Under the pieces are notes generated by a model. That model did no database searches. It saw nothing but the letters and a program-made list of their open reading frames with translations, and was not told the origin of the DNA. 13,182 bases of DNA from an uncultured Alistipes sp. (GTDB lineage Bacteria; Bacteroidota; Bacteroidia; Bacteroidales; Rikenellaceae): positions 1-13,182 of the forward strand of contig NZ_CABMQJ010000051.1 of NCBI RefSeq assembly GCF_902388705.1. The letters run 5' to 3'. Each line of letters begins with the position of its first letter. The first letter of the stretch is position 1. Made by a program: the position numbers and the translations under genes. Positions 1 through 6,319 of the stretch are shown here, piece by piece.

Positions 1-1
1 G

Positions 2-334
2 CCCGAGGTGCACGCCATGATGGACATTTCGGACGGGCTGGCCTCGGACATCCGCCATATCATGGAACGCTCGGGCGCAGGCGCCGAAATCGACACCGAC
101 CGGATTCCGGCCGCTGCGGGAGCCGACACCCAAACCGCCGCCTGCGGGGGCGAAGACTACAAACTCCTGCTCACCGCCGACGCGGCCGCCGCCGGACAGC
201 TCGCCGCCGATTTCCGCACCCGCTTCGGCACGCCGCTTTACCCCGTCGGCCGCATCACGAAGACGGGGGAGCTGGTATGGCTCGAAAACGGCGCGCCCCG
301 GACGCTGGACTGGCACGGATACACGCACTATTGA
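2..334 (+). CDS. thiL: Thiamine-monophosphate kinase, C-terminal fragment
   Basis: This is the 3' part of a gene that begins outside the window; the frame is open from base 2 and stops with TGA at 332-334. ThiL phosphorylates thiamine monophosphate with ATP to give thiamine diphosphate, the last step of cofactor synthesis, in the cytoplasm. Visible family motifs are M-D-I-S-D-G-L near the start of the fragment (the Mg/nucleotide-binding Asp motif shared by the PurM/ThiL fold) and C-G-G-E-D-Y further on, the usual GGEDY motif of the C-terminal domain. The fragment is 110 residues, roughly the last third of a typical ThiL. It converges on the minus-strand divIC gene and shares a bidirectional terminator with it. 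The two motifs make the family call secure; the upstream context is not visible. Confidence 0.93.
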   Translation, partial: PEVHAMMDISDGLASDIRHIMERSGAGAEIDTDRIPAAAGADTQTAACGGEDYKLLLTADAAAAGQLAADFRTRFGTPLYPVGRITKTGELVWLENGAPRTLDWHGYTHY

Positions 335-370
335 AACAAAAACGGCGGCCTTCGGGCCGCCGTCGTCTTT
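335..370. terminator. Bidirectional rho-independent terminator with UUCG loop
   Basis: A perfect 9-bp stem, ACGGCGGCC at 342-350 and GGCCGCCGT at 355-363, closes on a TTCG tetraloop. An A-rich stretch (335-342) lies on the left, so minus-strand transcripts end in TTTTTGTTT. CGTCTTT follows on the right for plus-strand transcripts. It sits between the convergent ends of thiL and divIC and probably serves both, more strongly for the minus strand. Confidence 0.9.
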
Positions 371-384
371 CCGGGCAGATTCGG

Positions 385-660
385 TTACTCCCTGATGATG
401 TATACATGCTCGTCACGCCGCTGCATGTGGTACTTCTCGCGGGCGTATTGCTCGAGGTAATCGTCGTACTGCAACTGTTCGAGCAACGTGCTGTCCTGCC
501 CGATTTTGGCCTGGTAATGGGCCTTCTCGCGGTTCAGGGCGTTGATCTGCCGTTTTATCTTCACCGCATGCAGGGAGTTCCGTCCCACCACGAACAGCGT
601 GACAACGACGATGATAGCCGTGGCGGCGATCCAGAACTTTCTGCCTACGTCGAAACTCAT
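385..660 (-). CDS. Septum formation initiator family protein (FtsB/DivIC-like)
   Basis: A 91-residue bitopic membrane protein. Residues about 9-26 form one hydrophobic transmembrane segment after a short basic N-terminus. Residues about 30-64 are a charged, coiled-coil-like helix. The C-terminal part has the L-E-Q-Y-A-R-E-K-Y pattern (69-77) common in DivIC/FtsB proteins. The family forms a periplasm-facing coiled coil with FtsL and links FtsQ to septal peptidoglycan synthases. Length and layout match the family. The ATG overlaps the queE TGA by one base (TGATG, shared base 660), so translation is probably coupled. It is the last gene of the hpt-queE operon and is followed by a strong terminator. 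The family call is secure; FtsB versus DivIC naming is a matter of convention. Confidence 0.9.
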   Translation of the reverse strand: MSFDVGRKFWIAATAIIVVVTLFVVGRNSLHAVKIKRQINALNREKAHYQAKIGQDSTLLEQLQYDDYLEQYAREKYHMQRRDEHVYIIRE

Positions 661-1295
661 CAGGGTATGTGCATGTATTTATGGGTCTGAATCGAGATGT
701 TCCACTTCGGATGCGCCTTGGCATATTCGACAATCGCGGGCATCATCCGCTCCGCAACGCTCCACTCGGGCTGCAGGTAGAGGATACACCCGTCGCCGAC
801 GCGCGCGGCGTTCTGCTCGGCCCAGTCGAAATCGGCCGCGCTTTCGACAATCACCTTCAGCTCGTGCGCCCGTGCATAGGCTTCATCCAGCGGAGGCTGC
901 TGGCGCTTGGGCGACAGGCACACCCAGTCGAAACGGCCGCTGAAGGGATGCGTACCCGAGGTTTCGAGGAATATCTGCAAACCCCGCTCGTGCAGCGTTT
1001 CGGTCAGCACGCCCAGCGGGTAGAGCAGCGGCTCGCCGCCCGTGATGACGATTGCCTGCGCCGGACACGCCGTGGCACGGCCGATCACCGTCTGCACGTC
1101 CGTGGGCGGATAGAGTTTGGGATTCCACGTATATTTGGCGTCGCACCAGCGGCACCCTACGTCGCACCCGCCCAGGCGGATGAAATAGGCGGGTTTCCCG
1201 GCATGGAATCCCTCGCCCTGGATGGTATAGAAATCCTCGACGAGGGGCAGCAGGCGCCCTCCGTCCAAAAGGTCGTTATCCGTTATGAACGCCAT
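660..1295 (-). CDS. queE: 7-carboxy-7-deazaguanine synthase (radical SAM)
   Basis: QueE converts 6-carboxy-5,6,7,8-tetrahydropterin to 7-carboxy-7-deazaguanine with S-adenosylmethionine and Mg2+, on the route to preQ0 and queuosine in tRNA. In this 211-residue protein, Y-T-I-Q-G-E-G (23-29) is the usual substrate-site motif. The cluster motif is C44-x3-C48-x2-C51, binding the radical-SAM [4Fe-4S] cluster. T-G-G-E-P-L (85-90) is the SAM-contacting GGEP motif. L-Q-P-E-W (174-178) and the terminal Q-T-H-K-Y-x-x-I-P are typical of the QueE C-terminus. Length fits the compact QueE family. It overlaps hpt by one base (TAATG) and divIC by one base (TGATG). No other queuosine gene is in the window. 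An unusual point is its pairing with purine salvage, both pathways drawing on guanine nucleotides. Confidence 0.95.
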   Translation of the reverse strand: MAFITDNDLLDGGRLLPLVEDFYTIQGEGFHAGKPAYFIRLGGCDVGCRWCDAKYTWNPKLYPPTDVQTVIGRATACPAQAIVITGGEPLLYPLGVLTETLHERGLQIFLETSGTHPFSGRFDWVCLSPKRQQPPLDEAYARAHELKVIVESAADFDWAEQNAARVGDGCILYLQPEWSVAERMMPAIVEYAKAHPKWNISIQTHKYMHIP

Positions 1296-1837
1296 TATTC
1301 GGTGACTACGTAAATATCCTTCAAGCTGCGGCCCAGCTGATCGTAATCGAGGCCGTACCCTACGATAAACTCATTGCCGATCTCCATCGCGCGGTATTTG
1401 ATCGGCAGTTTCTTGCGGTAGGAACCGGGTTTGAAAAAGAGCGTGCAGACCTCGATGCTCGCGGGTTTGTGCGTCTTCAGCTCGCACATCATGTATTCGA
1501 TGCTCTCCCCCGTATCGACGATATCCTCGACGATAATCACGTGGCGGCCCTCGATGCTGTTGTTCAACCCGATAAGGCTCTTGACACAGCCCGACGAGCA
1601 GGTTCCGTCATACGAAGCCAGTTTCACGAACGAAAGCTCGTTGTTGAATTCGATTTTCTTAATCAAATCGCTCATGAACATGAACGAACCGTTCAGGACT
1701 CCTACGAACAGCGGCGTTTCCTTGTCGCGATAATCCTCGTTGATACGCCGGGCCACGGCCTCGACGGCCTGGTCGATTTTCGCGGCGGGGATCATGATCC
1801 TGAAATTTTTGTCGTGAAGTTTGATGACATCCTTCAT
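1295..1837 (-). CDS. hpt: Hypoxanthine phosphoribosyltransferase
   Basis: This enzyme salvages hypoxanthine, and usually guanine, by transfer to PRPP, giving IMP or GMP in the cytoplasm. The chosen start gives 180 residues, the normal size. V-G-V-L-N-G-S (45-51) is the first PRPP/pyrophosphate loop. V-E-D-I-V-D-T-G (103-110) is the PRPP-binding signature with its two acidic residues. Y-G-L-D-Y-D (161-166) is the base and Mg region near the C-terminus. The frame stays open to 1996, but those extra 53 residues are Cys/Phe-rich, lack family similarity and cover the promoter-like boxes, so the ATG at 1837-1835 was preferred; it has no clear Shine-Dalgarno. The TAA overlaps the queE ATG by one base. 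It heads the hpt-queE-divIC operon. Confidence 0.94.
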   Translation of the reverse strand: MKDVIKLHDKNFRIMIPAAKIDQAVEAVARRINEDYRDKETPLFVGVLNGSFMFMSDLIKKIEFNNELSFVKLASYDGTCSSGCVKSLIGLNNSIEGRHVIIVEDIVDTGESIEYMMCELKTHKPASIEVCTLFFKPGSYRKKLPIKYRAMEIGNEFIVGYGLDYDQLGRSLKDIYVVTE

Positions 1838-1865
1838 TTCGATTCGGGTTTTATGATTATTGGGA

Positions 1866-1914
1866 CAAAAATAACTATTTTGCCCGCAAGAAACGAACGT
1901 TCCGGACAAAAATA
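1866..1914 (-). promoter_or_regulatory. Tandem TAnnTTTG promoter-like boxes upstream of hpt
   Basis: On the minus strand TATTTTTG occurs at 1873-1866 and again at 1914-1907, each followed by TCC. Both match the Bacteroidetes -7 box TAnnTTTG. The proximal box would give a leader of roughly 25-30 bases before the hpt ATG. A good -33 TTTG at the usual 19-21 base spacing is missing for both boxes; a TTTTG lies only 11 bases upstream of the distal one. The region is AT-rich, unlike the flanking genes. Which box is used cannot be told. Confidence 0.42.
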
Positions 1915-1934
1915 TTGTAAAATGACAAAACTTT

Positions 1935-1948
1935 GCCGACAGGTCGGC
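1935..1948. repeat. Short perfect palindrome upstream of hpt, possible operator
   Basis: GCCGAC-AG-GTCGGC is a 6-2-6 perfect inverted repeat about 20 bases upstream of the distal TATTTTTG box of hpt. Its left half lies inside the 10-mer TTTGCCGACA at 1932-1941, which recurs at 1976-1985, with a looser relative TTTGCCCGCA at 1879-1888. Position and symmetry suit a repressor site, but no regulator can be assigned and chance is possible. Confidence 0.3.
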
Positions 1949-2071
1949 ATCCCCCGGAAAAGAAATACGGAACAATTTGCCGACACCATAAAACACAACC
2001 GCCGCACCTTGCTCCGGCCCTGTAACATGGGGTACACAATCTGCGAAAGGTCCGCCGGCGGCGACAGGGCG

Positions 2072-2108
2072 AAAAATGAAAAGGAGGTTGCCGTCAGGAC
2101 AACCTCCT
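2072..2108 (-). terminator. Intrinsic terminator of the nadE-rnf operon
   Basis: Read on the minus strand, AGGAGGTTG (2108-2100) pairs with CAACCTCCT (2090-2082) around a nine-base loop that can itself form two more G-C pairs. It is followed by the U-rich tract TTTTCATTTTT. It begins about 20 bases after the rnfA stop codon and ends the long minus-strand operon. Confidence 0.92.
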
Positions 2109-2127
2109 CCGTTTCGGAATACAGCGG

Positions 2128-2706
2128 TTACACCAGCCCCGAGAATCCCATGAACGCCATGGCCAGGATGCCGGCCGTGATGAGCGCGATGGGCACGCCC
2201 CGGAAAGCCCCGGGCACGTCCTCGAAATCGAGGCGCTCGCGGATTCCCGCGAAGAGCACCAGCGCCAGGGCGAAGCCGAGGGCCGTGGCCACCGAATAGG
2301 TGACGCTCTGCAGGAGGTCGAACTCTTTCTGTATCATCAGAATCGCCACGCCCAGCACGGCGCAGTTGGTCGTAATCAGGGGCAGGAAGATACCCAGTGC
2401 CTGGTAGAGCGACGGCGAGAGTTTCTTGAGCATGATTTCCACCATCTGCACCAGCGCCGCGATGACGAGGATAAAGACGATGGTCTGCATGTAGACGATG
2501 TCCAGCGGCACCAGCACATAGGTCTGAATCAGCCAGGCCACGACGGCGGCGATAGCCATGACGAACGTTACGGCGGCGCCCATACCCATCGAGGTTTCGA
2601 CTTTCGACGACACACCCAGGAACGGGCAGATGCCGAGGAACTGCGCCAGCACGACGTTGTTGACGAAGATGGCGCCGATGATGATTGCGAAATATGAAAG
2701 CTCCAT
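2128..2706 (-). CDS. rnfA: Rnf electron transport complex subunit RnfA
   Basis: RnfA is an integral membrane subunit of the ferredoxin:NAD oxidoreductase (Rnf). With RnfE it forms an inverted pair that holds a membrane-embedded [2Fe-2S] cluster, with electron passage coupled to ion transport. This 192-residue protein shows six hydrophobic segments. The two conserved cysteines expected to bind the cluster are present: C27 in L-G-I-C-P-F-L-G and C115 in T-T-N-C-A-V-L-G. Length matches the family. It starts three bases after the rnfE stop and ends the operon before a strong terminator. The T-T-N-C-A-V-L-G-V-A signature and the last position in the B-C-D-G-E-A order separate it from RnfE. Confidence 0.95.
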   Translation of the reverse strand: MELSYFAIIIGAIFVNNVVLAQFLGICPFLGVSSKVETSMGMGAAVTFVMAIAAVVAWLIQTYVLVPLDIVYMQTIVFILVIAALVQMVEIMLKKLSPSLYQALGIFLPLITTNCAVLGVAILMIQKEFDLLQSVTYSVATALGFALALVLFAGIRERLDFEDVPGAFRGVPIALITAGILAMAFMGFSGLV

Positions 2707-2708
2707 AA

Positions 2709-3293
2709 CTATTTCTTGGCTAATTTGTTAAACAACACCATAAGGTATCCGAGCACGAGGAAGGCACCCGGTGCGAGGACGAAGATGAGCGGCATGTAGT
2801 CGGCCGTTCCGAGGCTGATGCCGAAGATGGCGCCGCTGCCCAGTATCTCGCGCACGGCGCCCACGGCAGTCAGGGCCAGCGTAAAGCCCAGTCCGATGCC
2901 GACACCGTCGAGAATCGAGTCCAGCGGCGAGTTTTTCGAGGCGAAGGCCTCCGCACGGCCGAGGATGATGCAGTTCACCACAATCAGCGGAATGAAGACG
3001 CCCAGCGACTCGTACAGCGCAGGCACGTACGCCTGCATCAGCATCTGGATGACGGTCACGAACGAGGCGATTACGACGATGAACGCCGGAATGCGCACCT
3101 TGTCCGGAATGATGTTCTTGATAAGCGAAATCACGAGGTTCGACATAATCAGCACGGCCATCGTCGCCAGTCCCATGCCCATGCCGTTTTCGGCCGAGGT
3201 CGTCGTTCCCAGCGTGGGGCACATGCCCAGTACCAGCACGAACGTCGGGTTGTTCCTGACGATACCGCTCAATATAATGTTCAGCTTATTCAT
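2709..3293 (-). CDS. rnfE: Rnf electron transport complex subunit RnfE
   Basis: RnfE is the partner of RnfA in the membrane core of Rnf. The 194-residue protein has about six hydrophobic helices. It carries the paired cluster cysteines C25 (L-G-M-C-P-T-L-G) and C108 (V-V-N-C-I-I-L-G-R-A-E-A-F). The R-A-E-A-F-A-S-K stretch after the second cysteine is typical of RnfE and NqrD. Its ATG overlaps the end of rnfG by eight bases. It is preceded by the best Shine-Dalgarno in the operon (AAAGGAGG, five bases before the ATG), which may let it initiate independently despite the overlap. The C-terminus ends in a short basic K-L-A-K-K tail. Confidence 0.95.
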   Translation of the reverse strand: MNKLNIILSGIVRNNPTFVLVLGMCPTLGTTTSAENGMGMGLATMAVLIMSNLVISLIKNIIPDKVRIPAFIVVIASFVTVIQMLMQAYVPALYESLGVFIPLIVVNCIILGRAEAFASKNSPLDSILDGVGIGLGFTLALTAVGAVREILGSGAIFGISLGTADYMPLIFVLAPGAFLVLGYLMVLFNKLAKK

Positions 3294-3948
3294 GCTCCCC
3301 TCCTTTCTGCCCTGCGGGCTCTTCGGTTTGCCCGGCCGCGGAAGTCGCCCCGGACGATACGTCGGTCGGGCTCACGCCCGTGGCAACGCTCTTGTAGGCC
3401 ATCCATGCACGGTTGATGGCATCGACGTAAGCGCGCGACGAAATGGTCGCCGCCGTCAGCGCATCGACGTCGCCGCCGTCCTTGGTAACGGCCAGCTTGC
3501 CGTCGACGAGTTTTTTATCTTCGAGTTTCTGCCCCTGGATGCTGTTCAGCAGCACGTTCTCCTTATCGGCCATCTTGGTTCCGAGGCCCGGGGTTTCCGT
3601 CTGCTTGAGCACGTTGACATTGATAACCTCCCCGGCGGGCGAGAATCCGACCATCATGTTGATGGCGCCGCCGAAGCCTTTCTTGGTCATCGATTCCACG
3701 GCATAGCCGGCAATCGCGCCGCCCTTGGTGGCGGTATAGACCGTAACCGGCATCTCGTCGATGGTCAGCACCTCGGACGAGGTTTCGTCGAAAGCCGGCA
3801 GCACGCCGTTCAGGGCCGCGACTTTGGCAGCCTGCTCGGCCTTGGCAATCGGCTCCGCCGTAATCATGTTCACGGCGCCGACCCCGGCCGAAGCCACGAG
3901 CGTGATGCCGAAGAGGACGGCCGTCATATTCAAAAGTGTACTTTTCAT
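3286..3948 (-). CDS. rnfG: Rnf complex FMN-binding subunit RnfG
   Basis: RnfG is a membrane-anchored subunit whose soluble domain faces outward and carries FMN bound covalently by the flavin transferase ApbE. The 220-residue protein has one transmembrane segment (about 7-26) and an FMN-binding domain to about residue 185. T-E-T-P-G-L-G-T-K (117-125) is a conserved FMN-domain motif. The flavinylation motif is D162-A-L-T-A-A-T168, with T168 the likely attachment residue; the more common form is D-x-x-S-G-A-T. After residue 190 there is a 30-residue low-complexity hydrophilic tail that contains a second, perfect D-x-x-S-G-A-T (196-202). AGGAG lies nine bases upstream of the ATG. It starts 12 bases after the rnfD stop and overlaps rnfE by eight bases. 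Confidence 0.95.
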   Translation of the reverse strand: MKSTLLNMTAVLFGITLVASAGVGAVNMITAEPIAKAEQAAKVAALNGVLPAFDETSSEVLTIDEMPVTVYTATKGGAIAGYAVESMTKKGFGGAINMMVGFSPAGEVINVNVLKQTETPGLGTKMADKENVLLNSIQGQKLEDKKLVDGKLAVTKDGGDVDALTAATISSRAYVDAINRAWMAYKSVATGVSPTDVSSGATSAAGQTEEPAGQKGGEHE

Positions 3949-3960
3949 ACTGCGCCACTC

Positions 3961-4926
3961 CTATTTTACGCCGAAGCGTTTGGGTTTGACATATTTGTTG
4001 ATCAGGGGCACCACGGCGTTCATTATGAGAATCGCGAACGACATGCCCTCGGGATATGCGCCCCACAGGCGGATACACATCGTAATGGCACCGATGCCGA
4101 TGCCGAAAATCACGCCTCCCTTGACGGTCATCGGCGAGGTCGAGTAATCCGTCGCCATGAAAATCGCACCCAGCAGGGCGCCGCCGGCCAGCACGTGGAA
4201 CAGCGGAAGCTGCCACAGCGCGGCGCCGTCCGCACCCGAAGCAAGCGCCACGACGAATGCGAACAGGGCCATCGTACCGAGAATCGTCACGGGCACCTGC
4301 CACGTGATAACCCGGCGCCACAGCAGGTAGACGAAGCCCGCGAGCAGCGCCAGTGCGGCCACCTCGCCCAGCGAACCGGGCATGTTGCCCAGCAGCAGCT
4401 CCTGCACGCCCAGCACGTCGGCCGCAGCGCCGTGTTTCACGGCAGCCAGCGGCGTAGCGCCCGACAGGGCGTCGAACGAGCCGTTGACGGGCATCGGGAA
4501 CGAAGTCATCTGCACGGGATAGGCAATCAGCAGGAACACGCGGCCCACCAGTGCGGGGTTGAACGGATTTTTGCCCAGTCCGCCGAACGTCATCTTGGCG
4601 ACGGCGATGGCGACGAATGCGCCGATAACGACAATCCACCACGGAATCGAGGCGGGAAGGTTGAAAGCCAGCAGTACGCCGGTCACCACCGCCGACCAGT
4701 TGCCGATGGTCGAAGCGCCGCGGACGAGGAATTTCTGAATAAGGTATTCGAACAGTACGCAGCACGCCACTGCCAGCGCCGTGACACGCAGCACGTCCAG
4801 TCCGAACACCACGGTCGACACGACCAGCGCGGGCATCAGCGCAATCACGACGTCGCGCATGATGCAGGCCGTCGACTGCGAAGTCTGGACGTGCGGTGCG
4901 GGTGCAACAACAAGTTTGTTTGCCAT
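3961..4926 (-). CDS. rnfD: Rnf electron transport complex subunit RnfD
   Basis: RnfD is a polytopic membrane subunit with a covalently bound FMN. From the start chosen here it has 321 residues and about nine or ten hydrophobic helices. The flavinylation motif D-A-L-S-G-A-T (152-158) gives T158 as the attachment residue. F-G-G-L-G-K-N-P-F-N-P-A-L-V-G-R (114-129) and A-T-D-Y-S-T-S-P-M (258-266) are conserved family stretches. The first in-frame ATG is at 4947, directly abutting the rnfC stop, and would add seven residues. The ATG at 4926-4924 is preferred because AGGA lies at a good distance upstream and the protein then begins M-A-N-K-L-V-V-A-P-A-P-H, close to the usual RnfD N-terminus. Translational coupling from 4947 remains possible. 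Confidence 0.93.
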   Translation of the reverse strand: MANKLVVAPAPHVQTSQSTACIMRDVVIALMPALVVSTVVFGLDVLRVTALAVACCVLFEYLIQKFLVRGASTIGNWSAVVTGVLLAFNLPASIPWWIVVIGAFVAIAVAKMTFGGLGKNPFNPALVGRVFLLIAYPVQMTSFPMPVNGSFDALSGATPLAAVKHGAAADVLGVQELLLGNMPGSLGEVAALALLAGFVYLLWRRVITWQVPVTILGTMALFAFVVALASGADGAALWQLPLFHVLAGGALLGAIFMATDYSTSPMTVKGGVIFGIGIGAITMCIRLWGAYPEGMSFAILIMNAVVPLINKYVKPKRFGVK

Positions 4927-4947
4927 AATATCTTCCTGTTTTTTCAT

Positions 4948-6291
4948 TTACTTTTTCGGGGCTGCAGCGCGTGCGCGGATAATGCCCATTACGGTCTGTT
5001 TTCCGAGGCGCACCCAGTCCAGCAGCGGCAGGTACGACGGACACGAAGCCTGGCAGCAGCCGCACTCGATGCACGAGGTTATCATCTGCTCTTCGAGCGC
5101 CTCCCAGCCTTTCTTCTGCGTCATCTTCGAGAGGTAATAGGGTTCGAGCCCCATCGGGCAGGCAGCCACGCACTTGGCGCACTTGATACACTGCGACGCC
5201 TCGCGGCGCTGCGCGTCGCGGCCGCTCATGACGGTGATGCCCGAGCAGCCTTTCGTCACGGGCGAGGAGAGGTTGACCATCGCACGGCCCATCATCGGGC
5301 CGCCGTTGATTACCTTGCCCGCATCGGCGGGAAGTCCCCCGGCCGCCTCTATCAGCGCCGAAACCGGCGTACCCATGCGGGTGAGCAGGTTTTTCGGCTC
5401 CTTGACGCCCTTACCCGTGATGGTCACCACACGCTCGATGAGCGGCTTGTTCTTCTGCACGGCCTGGTAGACGGCATAGGTCGTCGAGGCGTTGCAGACC
5501 ACGGCACCCACGTCAATCGGGAGTGCGGGCGGAGGCGGCACCTCACGCCCCGTAACGGCGGCGATAAGCTGTTTTTCACCGCCCTGCGGATATTTCACCT
5601 GGAGGGGCACCACTTCGATCCCCGCATATCCTTTGGCCAGTCCGCGCAGGTGCGCGATGGCGTCGGGCTTGTTGTTCTCGATGCCGATATAGGCCTTGTC
5701 CACGGCAATCGCCTTCATCAGAATCGTCACGCCGACGAGCAGTTCCTCGCCGTGCTCGAGCATCGTACGGTGGTCGGACGTAAGGTAAGGTTCGCACTCC
5801 ACACCGTTGATAATGAGCGCTTCGGCTTTCTTTCCGGGAGGAACCGAAAGTTTGACATGCGTGGGGAACGTCGCACCGCCCATGCCGACGATGCCGGCGT
5901 CCTTGATTTTCGCGATAATCTCCTGTGCGGAGAGCGCGCACTCCCTGACGAGCGCCTCCGAGCGGTCGATGCCTTCGGCCCACTCGTCGCCCTCGCGTTT
6001 AATCGTAATCATCATCTGGCGCAGGCCCTGGCCGTTGGGCACCATGTCCACGGCCGTCACCGTACCCGAAACGGGTGCGTGGATGTTGGCCGACATAAAG
6101 CTGCCCGCTTCGGCGATAAGCTGTCCCGTCACCACCTTGTCGCCCTTGGCGACCTTGGCCACGGCGGGAGCGCCGATGTGCTGTGCGAGCGGAATCGTCA
6201 CCACGTCGGGCAGCGGAAGCGCCTCGATCGGCTTTGCGCCGCTCAATTTATTTTCCGACGGATGGACTCCGCCTTTCGGAAATGTCTTCAT
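4948..6291 (-). CDS. rnfC: Rnf electron transport complex subunit RnfC (NADH/FMN and Fe-S)
   Basis: RnfC is the peripheral cytoplasmic subunit where NAD(H) meets the Rnf complex. In this 447-residue protein the N-terminal part has a lipoyl-like barrel (H-A-P-V-S-G-T-V at 71-78). A glycine-rich nucleotide/FMN motif G-M-G-G-A-T-F-P (136-143) follows, then I-N-G-V-E-C-E-P-Y-L (161-170), resembling the NuoF fold. Two [4Fe-4S] motifs lie near the end: C368-x2-C371-x2-C374-x3-C378 and C407-x2-C410-x2-C413-x3-C417. It ends about 30 residues after the last cluster, without the long Ala/Lys-rich extension of enterobacterial RsxC. It begins 28 bases after rnfB. The ATG has no evident Shine-Dalgarno, as is common in Bacteroidetes. 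Confidence 0.96.
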   Translation of the reverse strand: MKTFPKGGVHPSENKLSGAKPIEALPLPDVVTIPLAQHIGAPAVAKVAKGDKVVTGQLIAEAGSFMSANIHAPVSGTVTAVDMVPNGQGLRQMMITIKREGDEWAEGIDRSEALVRECALSAQEIIAKIKDAGIVGMGGATFPTHVKLSVPPGKKAEALIINGVECEPYLTSDHRTMLEHGEELLVGVTILMKAIAVDKAYIGIENNKPDAIAHLRGLAKGYAGIEVVPLQVKYPQGGEKQLIAAVTGREVPPPPALPIDVGAVVCNASTTYAVYQAVQKNKPLIERVVTITGKGVKEPKNLLTRMGTPVSALIEAAGGLPADAGKVINGGPMMGRAMVNLSSPVTKGCSGITVMSGRDAQRREASQCIKCAKCVAACPMGLEPYYLSKMTQKKGWEALEEQMITSCIECGCCQASCPSYLPLLDWVRLGKQTVMGIIRARAAAPKK

Positions 6292-6319
6292 AGCTTGTGT
6301 TTCTCTGATTTGACGATAC

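Noticed and set aside
1838..1996. N-terminal extension of hpt to an upstream ATG
   Set aside because: The added residues have no similarity to the family and cover the TAnnTTTG boxes; the start at 1837 gives the normal length.
1838..2071. Purine or preQ1 riboswitch in the hpt leader
   Set aside because: The likely leader is only about 25-30 bases, and I could find no preQ1 or purine aptamer core in the region.
4927..4947. Earlier ATG for rnfD directly abutting the rnfC stop
   Set aside because: It is possible by translational coupling, but the second ATG has an AGGA at good spacing and matches the usual RnfD N-terminus better.
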